Below are positions 24,796 to 34,641 of a stretch of 64,000 nt of DNA, piece by piece. Under the pieces are notes generated by a model. It was not told where the DNA came from. It made no database searches and saw nothing but the letters and a program-made list of their open reading frames with translations. The stretch is from assembly GCF_000328565.1 (NCBI RefSeq), contig NC_019966.1, positions 3,100,001 through 3,164,000 on the forward strand, given 5' to 3'. Made by a program: the position numbers and the translations under genes. Each line of letters begins with the position of its first letter. Positions within the stretch are counted from its first letter, which is position 1. Origin of the DNA: Mycobacterium sp. JS623. GTDB taxonomy: Bacteria > Actinomycetota > Actinomycetes > Mycobacteriales > Mycobacteriaceae.

Positions 24796-26351
24796 TGCCC
24801 GACGCGGGCTTGACCGTTCCCGCAGTCCTCGATCTGCGCGCGCAACAATTCGGCGATCGCGTGATGATGTCGATTGCGGGAACGCCCGTAACTTTCGCGC
24901 AGATGCGCGACCGGTCATGTGCTGCGGCCAATGTGCTTGTCGATCTCGGTGTCGAGCGGGGCGAGACTGTCGCGCTGTTCACCGGCACGTGCCCGGAATG
25001 GGTGTACTTCTGGCTCGGCGCTGCGCGCATCGGCGCCGTCCCCGCGGCGGTCAACGCGGCGAGCAAGGGTGAGTTCCTCCTGCACACGCTGCGGCTGTCG
25101 CGGGCCGCGGTGGCCATCACCGACGAGCGGAGGACCCGTCTCGACGAAGTGGCAGGCGAGGTTGACACGTTGAGATCAATTCTGGTGCAAGGTGATTCGC
25201 TCGCTGATGCGCTGGAGGCCGCGTCGACCGAGCCACCGTCACGAGCCGCCGCGGGCCCCGACGACATCGCGCTGTTCTTCACGTCGGGCACCACCGGGCC
25301 GTCGAAGGCGGTCGTCACCACGTGGGGCTACCTGTTCACCGCAGCGTCCACCGTCGCGTCGACGTGGGAACTCGCGGCTGGTGATGTGGTGTGGACCGCC
25401 ATGCCGCTTTTCCATCTCAGCGCGGCACCGACGGTGCTGGCGCCCATGTTGGTCGGCGGGACCAGCGTGCTGGCCGCAGCGTTTCACCCGAGCGAGGTGT
25501 GGGACGAGATACGGTCGTGCGGCGCGATCGGTTTCGCGGGCGCGGGCGCGATGGTGTCCATGCTGTGGAACCTGCCGCCCGATCCGCGCGACGCCGAGAT
25601 CGGCCTTCGGTTCATCTCGGCGGCGCCCATCGCGGCCGACATGTATCGCGCCATCGAGGCGCGATACCGCTGCCGGGTCGTGACGATGTACGGCATGACC
25701 GAGGCCTTTCCGGTCGCCTACAAGGCGGTGTCGGACGACGGCAAACCGGGGACATCTGGTCGGGTCAATCCTGATTTCGAGGTGCGGATTGTCGATTTGC
25801 TCGATCAACCCGTACCCGAGGGTATGGTAGGGGAGATTGCCTGCCGGGCGCGGAGACCGCATGCGATGAGCGAGGGGTATGTGGCGTCGGTGTCCGGCGG
25901 GCCCCCACTGCAGGTCGACCCCCACGCGGAGTGGTTCCGGACCGGCGATCTCGGTTTTCTGGACAGCGACAACAACCTGACCTATGTCGACCGCGTGAAG
26001 GATTCCCTGCGACGGCGCGGTGAGAACGTGTCCTCAGTCGAAGTCGAACAGGCAGTGATGCGTCATCCGGCCGTAGTGGAGGCCGCCGCCGTTGGAATCC
26101 CGAGCGATCTCGGCGAAGACGACATCCTGGTGGTCGTGACGTTGCGACCCGACGCGGTGATGGACTACGCCGAGTTGCTCGACTTCTGCTCGGTCCGGAT
26201 GCCGTACTTCTGCGTGCCGCGGTACCTGGAAGTGCTCGAGCAGATTCCGAAGAACGCGATCGGGCGCGTGCGCAAGGACGTGCTCCGCAACAGGGGGCTG
26301 GGCGCAGGCGCCTGGGACCGCGAAGCGCACGGCTACGTGTTGAGCCGGTAG
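24795..26351 (+). CDS. AMP-dependent acyl-CoA synthetase/ligase
   Basis: A 518-residue ANL ligase whose ATG overlaps the Rieske oxygenase stop. Motifs: FFTSGTTGPSKAVVT, MYGMTEAFPV, YVDRVKDSLRRRGENVSS and the terminal Lys region KNAIGRVRKDVL. It should activate a carboxylic acid to its CoA ester. The pairing with an oxygenase and with downstream hydratase-like genes suggests a route of oxygenation, activation and beta-oxidation on one transcript (23683-27727). Confidence 0.88.
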   Translation: MPDAGLTVPAVLDLRAQQFGDRVMMSIAGTPVTFAQMRDRSCAAANVLVDLGVERGETVALFTGTCPEWVYFWLGAARIGAVPAAVNAASKGEFLLHTLRLSRAAVAITDERRTRLDEVAGEVDTLRSILVQGDSLADALEAASTEPPSRAAAGPDDIALFFTSGTTGPSKAVVTTWGYLFTAASTVASTWELAAGDVVWTAMPLFHLSAAPTVLAPMLVGGTSVLAAAFHPSEVWDEIRSCGAIGFAGAGAMVSMLWNLPPDPRDAEIGLRFISAAPIAADMYRAIEARYRCRVVTMYGMTEAFPVAYKAVSDDGKPGTSGRVNPDFEVRIVDLLDQPVPEGMVGEIACRARRPHAMSEGYVASVSGGPPLQVDPHAEWFRTGDLGFLDSDNNLTYVDRVKDSLRRRGENVSSVEVEQAVMRHPAVVEAAAVGIPSDLGEDDILVVVTLRPDAVMDYAELLDFCSVRMPYFCVPRYLEVLEQIPKNAIGRVRKDVLRNRGLGAGAWDREAHGYVLSR

Positions 26352-26364
26352 GACGGGAGACAAC

Positions 26365-26778
26365 ATGACGTTGACATACCAACAGCAGTTCGTACTGGAC
26401 GGCCTGGCAGGACGTGCGGCCATCCTGAACTTGAACGCCCGATATAACCGGGCGTACTCGACGGGTGACCTGGACGGGTGGATCACGACTTTTCGTCACT
26501 CCGGTGCCACGGTCGTTCGGGGCGGGGAGAAATTCACCGACCTGCGCGCGGCGTTCAACGGTGGCGACGGCAAGCGACTCGTCACCGTCGACCATGAGAT
26601 CACCGTCGACGGGGTTGACGCCACGCAGCGATGCGTCGGGTTGGTGTTCGTCGGCGCCGAACTTCGCGCCACCGGGACGTATACCGATCAGCTCATCTAC
26701 GAACGCGGTGGCTGGTACTTCACGTCGCGCGAACTCGAATGGGATCTCGCGGCGCGGGAGAGCGCGCTGCCGGTGTGA
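26365..26778 (+). CDS. NTF2/SnoaL-fold protein
   Basis: A 137-residue protein with the N-terminal helix pattern YNRAYSTGDLDGWITTFRHSG and a C-terminal ERGGWYFTSREL typical of SnoaL-like and ring-hydroxylating dioxygenase small-subunit folds. It lies between an acyl-CoA synthetase and hydratase-like genes, and overlaps the next gene by GTGA. It could be an isomerase or hydratase-accessory protein; no catalytic residues can be assigned. Confidence 0.68.
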   Translation: MTLTYQQQFVLDGLAGRAAILNLNARYNRAYSTGDLDGWITTFRHSGATVVRGGEKFTDLRAAFNGGDGKRLVTVDHEITVDGVDATQRCVGLVFVGAELRATGTYTDQLIYERGGWYFTSRELEWDLAARESALPV

Positions 26779-27305
26779 CAGCAGACCTTTCCTACGAATT
26801 CGCGTTCGGCACATACGAAGACGCAGTTCAGATGGTCGGCACGCGTACCGAGCCGAGGTTCGCGGGCACCGCGGTGAGTGGCGCGCGCATCCAGCACTTC
26901 GCATCGATGGTGCGCGACCCCAACCCGTCGTACTGGGATGCCGAATTCGCGAAATCGGCGTGGGGTGGCCTGGTCGCGCCTCCTGCCTTGCTGATCGGTC
27001 TGCTGATGCCGCCGCCGTGGGTGCCGAATGGCCAACCTCCGACGGCGTCGATAGCCGTCCGGGTTCCGTTGCCCGGCACCGCGATCATCAATGCCTCCAA
27101 CGACGCCGAGTACTTGTTGCCGGTGCTGGAGGGCGACATGCTCAGCGTGGTCGAGGAGGTGGTGTCGGTGTCGCCGGAGAAGAAGACCCGCGTCGGCGCA
27201 GGGCATTTCATCGAGACGCTGGAGACCTATCGCCGGGGCGACGGCGCCGTCGTCGCCGCCTGCACGAACTCTTTGTTCCGATTCACGCCGGCGGCCGACC
27301 GATGA
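26775..27305 (+). CDS. MaoC-type dehydratase, N-terminal-half (FAS1-like) subunit
   Basis: A 176-residue protein starting at GTG 26775. It has the MaoC N-terminal pattern: FAGTAVSGARIQHFASMVRDPNPSYWD, then GLVAPPALLIGLLMPP and a hot-dog-fold C-terminus ending SLFRFTP. In mycobacteria such halves pair with a second small MaoC protein to make a heteromeric (R)-hydratase, as known for HadAB and ChsH1-ChsH2. The next gene, overlapping by ATGA, is that second half. The likely reaction is hydration of an enoyl-CoA. Confidence 0.8.
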   Translation: MTADLSYEFAFGTYEDAVQMVGTRTEPRFAGTAVSGARIQHFASMVRDPNPSYWDAEFAKSAWGGLVAPPALLIGLLMPPPWVPNGQPPTASIAVRVPLPGTAIINASNDAEYLLPVLEGDMLSVVEEVVSVSPEKKTRVGAGHFIETLETYRRGDGAVVAACTNSLFRFTPAADR

Positions 27306-27727
27306 CGTGGGACGAGGTCGCCGTGCAGGCGCAGCTGCCCGAGGTGGTTGACCAGATCAGCTACGAACGAGTGGTGATGAACGCCGGTACGACGTGGGAT
27401 TACGTGCCGTGGCACTTCAACCCGGAGTATGCGAAAGACCATGGCCACCCAACGATTTTCGTCAACACGATGCACATCGCGGGGTTCATCGATCGGATCG
27501 CCACCGACTTCGGCGGACCGTACAGCAGGGTGGTCAGGCGCAAGGTGTCATTGCTGGGGTCGATCTATGCGGGCGATTCGATGGTGGCGCGCAGCAGGGT
27601 GGCCGGCAAGCGCATCGACACCTCCGGCGATGGGCCGCGGTACCTGGTCGCTCTCGAGATCGGTGTCTTCAATCAGCGCGACGAATTGTGCTGTCCCGCA
27701 GAGGTTACGCTTGAACTGCGGGGCTAG
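27302..27727 (+). CDS. MaoC-type dehydratase, catalytic-half subunit
   Basis: A 141-residue hot-dog-fold protein. The hydratase-2 type motif appears as WDYVPWHFNPEYAKDHGHPTI, with Asp and His five residues apart as the probable catalytic pair, and then VNTMHIAGFIDR. Together with the 26775-27305 product it should form a two-subunit enoyl-CoA hydratase. It is last in the operon that starts with the Rieske oxygenase and converges with the aldehyde dehydrogenase gene, sharing 4 bases at the stops. Confidence 0.83.
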   Translation: MTWDEVAVQAQLPEVVDQISYERVVMNAGTTWDYVPWHFNPEYAKDHGHPTIFVNTMHIAGFIDRIATDFGGPYSRVVRRKVSLLGSIYAGDSMVARSRVAGKRIDTSGDGPRYLVALEIGVFNQRDELCCPAEVTLELRG

Positions 27728-29178
27728 AACTCTGGCAGCTTGTCCGCGCTTACGGTCGACTGCAGCTCGACGTATTCGGACAGGCCTTCGGAGCCGAACT
27801 CGCGCCCGATGCCGGACTGCTTGAATCCGCCGAACGGAGCGCTGGTGTCGAGTGTGTACATGTTGATGCCGTAGGTGCCCGCACGGATCTCGGCGGCAAT
27901 CTCCAGGCCGTGCGCCGCGTCGGCCGTCCACACCGAACCAGCCAACCCGTAGTCGCTGTCATTGGCGATGCGGACAGCGTCCTTCTCGTCGGTGTACTTC
28001 AGCACCGTCAGCACCGGACCGAAGATCTCCTCACGCGCGATGCGCATCTCGTTGTTCGCATCCGCGAACAACGTCGGCTGGACATACCAACCACGATCGC
28101 GCGGTTTGTCGGTGCCGCCCAACACGATTCGCGCGCCTTCGTCAACGCCTTTCTTGATGTAGCCCTGCACGCGATCCTGCTGTCGCTGCGCCACGAGCGG
28201 TCCGATGTCGGTGGCGTCGTCGGCGGGATCACCGACCTGTAGCCCCGCCATCATCTCCGCGAGCGCATCGACGACGTCATCGTGTCGGCGTTCGCTGACC
28301 AGAATCCGGGTTTGTGCGACGCACGCTTGCCCGTTGTTCATCAGGCTCGCCGTCTTCAGATGCTTGACGGTGCGGTCGATGTCAGCATCATCGAGGATGA
28401 TCGCCGCAGATTTGCCACCGAGCTCCAGGCTCACCCGCTTGAGCTGTTCACCGCACAGGGCCGCGATGCGCCTGCCGGTCGCCGAGGAGCCGGTGAATGA
28501 GATCTTGTCCACCTCGGGATGGCAGACCAGCGCCTCACCCGTCTCGCGGCCGCCGGGAACGATCGAGACCACCCCCTCAGGCAAGTCGATTTCGTCCAGC
28601 ATCTCCGCCAACCACATTGCATCCAAAGGTGTTTCGGGCGCCGGTTTGACTACCACCGTGCAGCCGGCGATGAGGGCGGGGACGAGCTTCGGCATGATCA
28701 GAAACTGCGGCACGTTCCACGGGACGATGGCGCCGACGACGCCGACGGGAGCCCGGCGCACATGCACCTCACCGAACAACCCCTGCCGGCGCTCGGCCCA
28801 CGGGAATTCGCGTGCTGTTGCCAGGTTCAGATGCATCTGTGCGACCGCGCCTGCGGCCTGTCCGAGCCTGCTGAAACTGCGCGGCGAGCCCATCTCCGCG
28901 GTGATCAGGTCGGCCATCTCGTCGGTGTGACCGCTGTAGACCGCCGCCAGCTTCTCGATCTTCTCCATCCGCTCGGCGGGCGTCATCCGCGGCCACGGCC
29001 CGTGGTCGAACGCGTTCCTTGCGGCCGTCACCGCCTTGTCGACATCTTCGGGAGACGCTTCCGGCGTCTCACCGATCGGCTCTTCACTGTGCGGCGAGAT
29101 CACCGAGAGCCGCTGCCCGGTGGCTGGCTCCTGCCAAGTGCCCCCGATGTAGAGCTTTTCGTAGACAAGGGATCTCAC
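27724..29178 (-). CDS. NAD(P)-dependent aldehyde dehydrogenase
   Basis: A 484-residue ALDH superfamily enzyme. Landmarks are VPWNVPQF, the glycine-rich SFTGSSATGRRI, the catalytic Glu in ELGGKSA, the nucleophilic Cys in NNGQACVAQTR, and the C-terminal FGGFKQSGIGREFG. It should oxidise an aldehyde to a carboxylic acid, for example the product of the NDMA-type ADH. Its start overlaps the stop of the Rieske oxygenase gene upstream (ATGA), so the two are one operon. Confidence 0.9.
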   Translation of the reverse strand: MRSLVYEKLYIGGTWQEPATGQRLSVISPHSEEPIGETPEASPEDVDKAVTAARNAFDHGPWPRMTPAERMEKIEKLAAVYSGHTDEMADLITAEMGSPRSFSRLGQAAGAVAQMHLNLATAREFPWAERRQGLFGEVHVRRAPVGVVGAIVPWNVPQFLIMPKLVPALIAGCTVVVKPAPETPLDAMWLAEMLDEIDLPEGVVSIVPGGRETGEALVCHPEVDKISFTGSSATGRRIAALCGEQLKRVSLELGGKSAAIILDDADIDRTVKHLKTASLMNNGQACVAQTRILVSERRHDDVVDALAEMMAGLQVGDPADDATDIGPLVAQRQQDRVQGYIKKGVDEGARIVLGGTDKPRDRGWYVQPTLFADANNEMRIAREEIFGPVLTVLKYTDEKDAVRIANDSDYGLAGSVWTADAAHGLEIAAEIRAGTYGINMYTLDTSAPFGGFKQSGIGREFGSEGLSEYVELQSTVSADKLPEF

Positions 29179-30137
29179 GCGTACGCCTCCTCATAGGACT
29201 GCCGCGCCCACGCGCGGAACTCAGTGATCGCGCCTTCGCCGCGAGCCAGCTGCGGACGGTCGCGGTAAATCTTGTTCTCCCAAACGGGGATGTCCTGTTC
29301 GATCTGCTTGCAGAAATCGCGGGCGAAGCCAAGACCCATTCGCGTCATCTCACCGGTCTCCGGCTCGGTCTGCACGAAGAAGGTGTAGCGGGCGTCCACG
29401 AATTCTCCGTCGATCGGGGTGACGGTCAACAGCGTGCACGACCGGCCGAGCCCGCGATGCCGGACCACGTCGAGCCCCAACCCAAACAGCTCGGAGTCGA
29501 CTGCCCCCGACACGGGACCGCGCGGGGTCTGAAACGTCACCTCGGCGACCGCCCGCAGCCGATGCGCATCGGTCTCAAGATCGAGCTTGCCGAATCCGGA
29601 TACTCCGTGCACGGTCGCGAAATGCGCGATGTCGACGGTGTTTTCGAATACCTCCTGCGGATGGGACCGGAAGCGCCAGCGGGCGGAGTCGGGTGCATGG
29701 AAGGTGAAGGCGGCGTCCTCACTCTCGGGGATTTTCGGCAGTTCCCATTCCGGTTCGGTCGGCGCTTCCGAGTGCCAGACGAAGATTGTGCCTGCCCGCT
29801 CGACGGTCGGCCACGCCCGCAGCCGGGCCGTGCGGTTCACCGTCTTCGCGTACGGGATCTCGACATTCGAACCGGTGCCGTCGAAGCGCCAGCCGTGAAA
29901 CGGACAGGTGATGCAGTCGTCGGTCACCGTACCGCCGACGGCGATGTCGGCACCAAGGTGCGGGCAGTACGCGTCGAGCACAAACGGGTTACCGGAGTTG
30001 CCGCGATAACAGATCAGCCGTCGGCCGAAATAGTGAAGCGCGACGACTCGACCCGCCACGACCTCTCGGCTGTACGCGACCTGAAACCAGCCCTTCGGGT
30101 AGGCGTCGAACGGAAAGCGCTTGCCGATGTCACTCAT
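29175..30137 (-). CDS. Rieske non-heme iron oxygenase (KshA-like), oxygenase component
   Basis: A 320-residue oxygenase. The chosen start is ATG 30137 (product MSDIGKRFPFDAYPKGWF); a GTG one codon earlier is possible. Cluster ligands lie in CPHLGAD and CPFHGWRF, 17 residues apart. The iron-binding motif is ENTVDIAHFATVH. The product has strong KshA-style features (PYAK and VWH segments) but is a little shorter than the 23683 homologue. It is coupled to the aldehyde dehydrogenase. No reductase gene is near. Confidence 0.87.
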   Translation of the reverse strand: MSDIGKRFPFDAYPKGWFQVAYSREVVAGRVVALHYFGRRLICYRGNSGNPFVLDAYCPHLGADIAVGGTVTDDCITCPFHGWRFDGTGSNVEIPYAKTVNRTARLRAWPTVERAGTIFVWHSEAPTEPEWELPKIPESEDAAFTFHAPDSARWRFRSHPQEVFENTVDIAHFATVHGVSGFGKLDLETDAHRLRAVAEVTFQTPRGPVSGAVDSELFGLGLDVVRHRGLGRSCTLLTVTPIDGEFVDARYTFFVQTEPETGEMTRMGLGFARDFCKQIEQDIPVWENKIYRDRPQLARGEGAITEFRAWARQSYEEAYA

Positions 30138-30169
30138 CACGGCGTCACCGCCCGTCTGGACCGCTAAAG

Positions 30170-30193
30170 TTGCTATTGCTGTAAACATAGCAA
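30170..30193. promoter_or_regulatory. Inverted repeat in divergent promoter (Rieske oxygenase / lipocalin gene)
   Basis: TTGCTAT and ATAGCAA form a perfect 7-base inverted repeat with a 10-base spacer, in the 72-base gap between divergent starts at 30137 and 30210. The region is AT-rich compared with its surroundings, so it is a plausible operator overlapping one or both promoters. It shows no likeness to elements A-C. Confidence 0.4.
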
Positions 30194-30209
30194 AAAAGGC
30201 AGGTGTGCC

Positions 30210-31421
30210 GTGGACAACCCGGATTGGTGCGCGTATCCGTTCGACTTGGTGCCGGGAGACCCGCAGCTCAACTTCCCGGCGGCCGAAGGCAATCACTCCG
30301 ATTGCGAGTCGGATACCTGGTTCATCGCGGGGGAGTTGACTGCCGGCAGTGGCCGCCAATTCGCGTTTCTGACGATCTTCAACAAGAACCGGCCGGGCCA
30401 GTCGATCGTCGCCGACTTTCACACGTTCGCGCTGTTTGATCTCGACACCGGCGAGTACGGCACCTACACCGACTACGACATGCCGCCTGCAAACATGGCG
30501 CCGGGGGCGCAGCCCAAGATGTCGGTTGAGGACGGCCACCTGGAGCTGACGTACGACAGCGACGCGGGCCAGGCCGTGTGGCGGACGTGTCGCGATGAGC
30601 ACGGTCATTTGGTGCCGTACACGTATGACGTCACGCTGGTTGGCGCGGATGCGCGAGGCGACGCCATGAGACTGGACCTGCACATCACGCCGTCGCGGGC
30701 CCCGGTCCCGCTGGGCGGCGCGAGGTACAACGGAAAGATCGAGTGCTTCGGCCAAGCCGCGACGTACTCCTACTTCCAGACGCGGATGGCCATGACCGGC
30801 ACGCTTCGTTGGGGGGCGGTGGACGAAAAGGTCGCCGGGAGTGCGGGTCACGTCGATCGCCAGTGGTTTCCGTTGGTCGCCAACAGTGGAGGGCCAACAG
30901 GCGATATTCGGTCACGGGCGCACGAGTGGCGCACGATCAACCTCGACAACGGCGTCGACCTGTCGATCTGGCGGCAGTTCGACCGCACTGACCACAATGC
31001 GCTGCAACCTTTTTCGGGTGCGACGACGTGTTCACCCGACAGTGATCCCGAGTACGCCGATGACATCGAGGTCGCCGTCTACAGTTACGTGCGCTGGCCC
31101 GACGAAGTCAAGACGCTGGTTCCGCCGCCGTCGACCGTGCGTTACATGCCCGATCGGCATCGATTGACGTCGCGTCAGCTCGAGCTGGACCTGGTCGGCG
31201 AGCCGTTGGTGCCTGCGCCCGCGCACGCGTTGCCACTGGAGTACATGGAAGGGCCCTATCGATACCGCGGGACGTTCCGCGGAAACCCGGTGAGCGGCTT
31301 TGCGTTCTACGAGCGATCGCTGGCACTCTACCGCGACTGGGAACTGGCCGAGATTGCCGCGGTGGCAGACCCCGCCGAACGAGACCTTGTGCTCGAAGAG
31401 ATCGCGAAATCTCGCACATAG
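30210..31421 (+). CDS. CrtC/AttH-type lipocalin-like protein
   Basis: A 403-residue protein starting at GTG 30210 with no signal peptide. It contains WFIAGELTAGSG, FHTFALFDLDTGEY, GGARYNGKIECFG, a central SAGHVDRQWFP and a C-terminal YMEGPYRYRGTFRGNPVSGFAFYERS. This resembles the two-lipocalin architecture of carotenoid 1,2-hydratase (CrtC) and AttH proteins, which hydrate isoprenoid double bonds or bind lipids. Its presence in the island hints at an isoprenoid substrate, but binding without catalysis is equally possible. Confidence 0.65.
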   Translation: MDNPDWCAYPFDLVPGDPQLNFPAAEGNHSDCESDTWFIAGELTAGSGRQFAFLTIFNKNRPGQSIVADFHTFALFDLDTGEYGTYTDYDMPPANMAPGAQPKMSVEDGHLELTYDSDAGQAVWRTCRDEHGHLVPYTYDVTLVGADARGDAMRLDLHITPSRAPVPLGGARYNGKIECFGQAATYSYFQTRMAMTGTLRWGAVDEKVAGSAGHVDRQWFPLVANSGGPTGDIRSRAHEWRTINLDNGVDLSIWRQFDRTDHNALQPFSGATTCSPDSDPEYADDIEVAVYSYVRWPDEVKTLVPPPSTVRYMPDRHRLTSRQLELDLVGEPLVPAPAHALPLEYMEGPYRYRGTFRGNPVSGFAFYERSLALYRDWELAEIAAVADPAERDLVLEEIAKSRT

Positions 31422-31423
31422 GT

Positions 31424-32566
31424 TCACGTTCGGCGGGGCAGCGCCTCCTCCCACGTCTGATGGCGGTGCTGTAGCCCGGGTTCGTTGCGGCCGAACACCA
31501 GATGTTTGCGGGCCCCTGACTCGAGGTTGGCCTGAAGGCCCGCCACAAGAGCGTAGTCCTCGTCGCGGACCGTGGCGTGCGCATAATCGAACACCGCGGC
31601 CGCACCGGCGGCCGTCGCCTCGTCGGACAGGTCCAGCGGTGTTGAGTTCTGGTGCACGGTGATTGAGCGGCCCGGCACGTCGGCGGGATAGACCCGGAAC
31701 AGTTCCCCATTGGCGATCGTGCACGACAGCACGATGTTGGGGAACAGCGCGTAGATGACGACCATCGCCTGCAGCGGATCCCACTGCTCCTCGGGAAGGT
31801 TCTCGAGGTCGAGAATTCCGTTGAGGGGGAAAACAAGTCGATGATGCGGACCGAACGAATCGAACACCGTGCAGTTGCTGCGCGCGATGGTCGCGAAAGT
31901 CGTCTTGTGCACGGTAGCGAAGTGGTAGTTCTCGGCAAACGTATCGATCGCGAGTTTCCAGTTGATCGGGCAGTCGAGCACCTTCTCACCCAACGGCGCC
32001 CATCGCCCGATGCCCCAGGATTCGAGTTCGTCGGCCAACGGTCCGAGGAACGCCGGGATATCGAGGGTTGCTTCGCGGTCCAGTGACATCCAGAGGAAGC
32101 CCGCACACTCGGCAGCGGGGAACTCGGCGAGTTTCCCAGGGCCCGAGCCTGTTTCGGGAAACCCTTCCTTTCCTGGGACGCCGACGAGGTTGCCGTCGAG
32201 GTCGTAGGTCCACGAGTGGTACGGACAGGCGAGTCGTCGCGCGGCGCCGCAGCCCTCGGTGATACGTGACTGGCGGTGCAGGCACACGTTGTCGAACGCC
32301 CGCACGGTGTTGTCGGCGCTGCGGGTCAGCAGAACCGAACGGCCCATCACCGTCTTGGTGCAATACGTGCCCGGGCGGGGGAGTTCGGACACATATCCGA
32401 CGAGCTGGGGGCTGGCCATCAGTAGCGCCCTGTCCTGCGCGTGGCGCTGGGGTGAGGTGTAGGTGTTCGCGGCGACGATGTGCTCCGTCGGGGTGAGGTC
32501 AGTCGTCTTGTCACGTGCGAGTTTCACCGCGCGGCGGGCCAGGTCGATGAGCTGGTCGCGATCCAT
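31424..32566 (-). CDS. Rieske non-heme iron ring-hydroxylating oxygenase, alpha subunit
   Basis: A 380-residue alpha-subunit-like protein, distinct from the two KshA-like ones. Cluster ligands are in VCLHRQSR and CPYHSWTYD, 16 residues apart. The catalytic-domain motif is DTFAENYHFATVHK. Length and motifs resemble phenylpropionate/carnitine-type Rieske oxygenases, which hydroxylate or demethylate. No small (beta) subunit, ferredoxin or reductase follows. It converges on the lipocalin gene with two bases between stops and diverges from the antigen-85-like gene. Confidence 0.87.
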   Translation of the reverse strand: MDRDQLIDLARRAVKLARDKTTDLTPTEHIVAANTYTSPQRHAQDRALLMASPQLVGYVSELPRPGTYCTKTVMGRSVLLTRSADNTVRAFDNVCLHRQSRITEGCGAARRLACPYHSWTYDLDGNLVGVPGKEGFPETGSGPGKLAEFPAAECAGFLWMSLDREATLDIPAFLGPLADELESWGIGRWAPLGEKVLDCPINWKLAIDTFAENYHFATVHKTTFATIARSNCTVFDSFGPHHRLVFPLNGILDLENLPEEQWDPLQAMVVIYALFPNIVLSCTIANGELFRVYPADVPGRSITVHQNSTPLDLSDEATAAGAAAVFDYAHATVRDEDYALVAGLQANLESGARKHLVFGRNEPGLQHRHQTWEEALPRRT

Positions 32567-32572
32567 ACCGCC

Positions 32573-32595
32573 ATTGTTGTTGTTTTTATAACAAT
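32573..32595. promoter_or_regulatory. AT-rich inverted repeat upstream of Rieske oxygenase gene
   Basis: ATTGTT and AACAAT flank an 11-base T-rich spacer, just 7 bases upstream of the Rieske oxygenase start. It stands out against GC-rich surroundings and may be an operator or promoter core for the minus-strand gene. The rest of the 118-base gap leading to the antigen-85-like gene shows no other clear element. Confidence 0.3.
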
Positions 32596-32675
32596 CGCCA
32601 ACCGTGGCCGAAAAGTGGCTGGTGATGCACCTGCTGCGCGTATCGTCCGCTCATTGGGGGTCGGGGCCGAGGTGA

Positions 32676-34135
<1,460 letters not shown>

Positions 34136-34534
34136 TTACTCGGTGTCGTCAGGGGCGCCGTCGGCGTCGAGCACGCTGACCGCGATGCCGTACGGAAGGA
34201 AGCGCACTTTCCGCGTCGCATCGGTGTTGCTCTTGTTCGCTCTCAGCGCATCCAGTTCGGTCGGATAGACCTGCTCGATGTGGGCACCGCCATCGTCGTC
34301 GACGGTGTAGATCGCCCAGACACCGTCGCCGGTCTCGCCAGTCGTCTCCGGCTCGGCCCTGCCGCGCGAATGGCGCGCGAACTCGTCGAACATCGTGGCC
34401 CACCCGGCACGTTCTCCGGACGTCGTGAAGAACCTGCTCACTCCTTCGAGCGCGTCGCGCAGGCCCTCACCGGCCTCGCGGACCACCCGATCAAATTCAT
34501 CGGGGTCGAACCCGAAAGGCCCGTTGCTGCTCAT
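34136..34534 (-). CDS. Conserved hypothetical protein (mycobacterial type)
   Basis: A 132-residue acidic protein with a strong AGGAGG ribosome site. It has an N-terminal acidic stretch (GFDPDEFDRVV), a helix, and a C-terminal half with WAIYTVDDDGGAHIEQVYPTE and KVRFLPYGIAVSVLD. There is no signal peptide or membrane segment. I do not recognise a named domain. Its stop abuts that of the convergent SRPBCC gene. Confidence 0.65.
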   Translation of the reverse strand: MSSNGPFGFDPDEFDRVVREAGEGLRDALEGVSRFFTTSGERAGWATMFDEFARHSRGRAEPETTGETGDGVWAIYTVDDDGGAHIEQVYPTELDALRANKSNTDATRKVRFLPYGIAVSVLDADGAPDDTE

Positions 34535-34641
34535 TGCGGTTCCTCCTGCTAGCCATGCCCCGCGACATTGCGGTAATCACAGTGTGCCTGCGCATCGTCA
34601 AGTAGTCGACTGAGGCCAAGGCCAGGTGGTAGGCAACCCAT

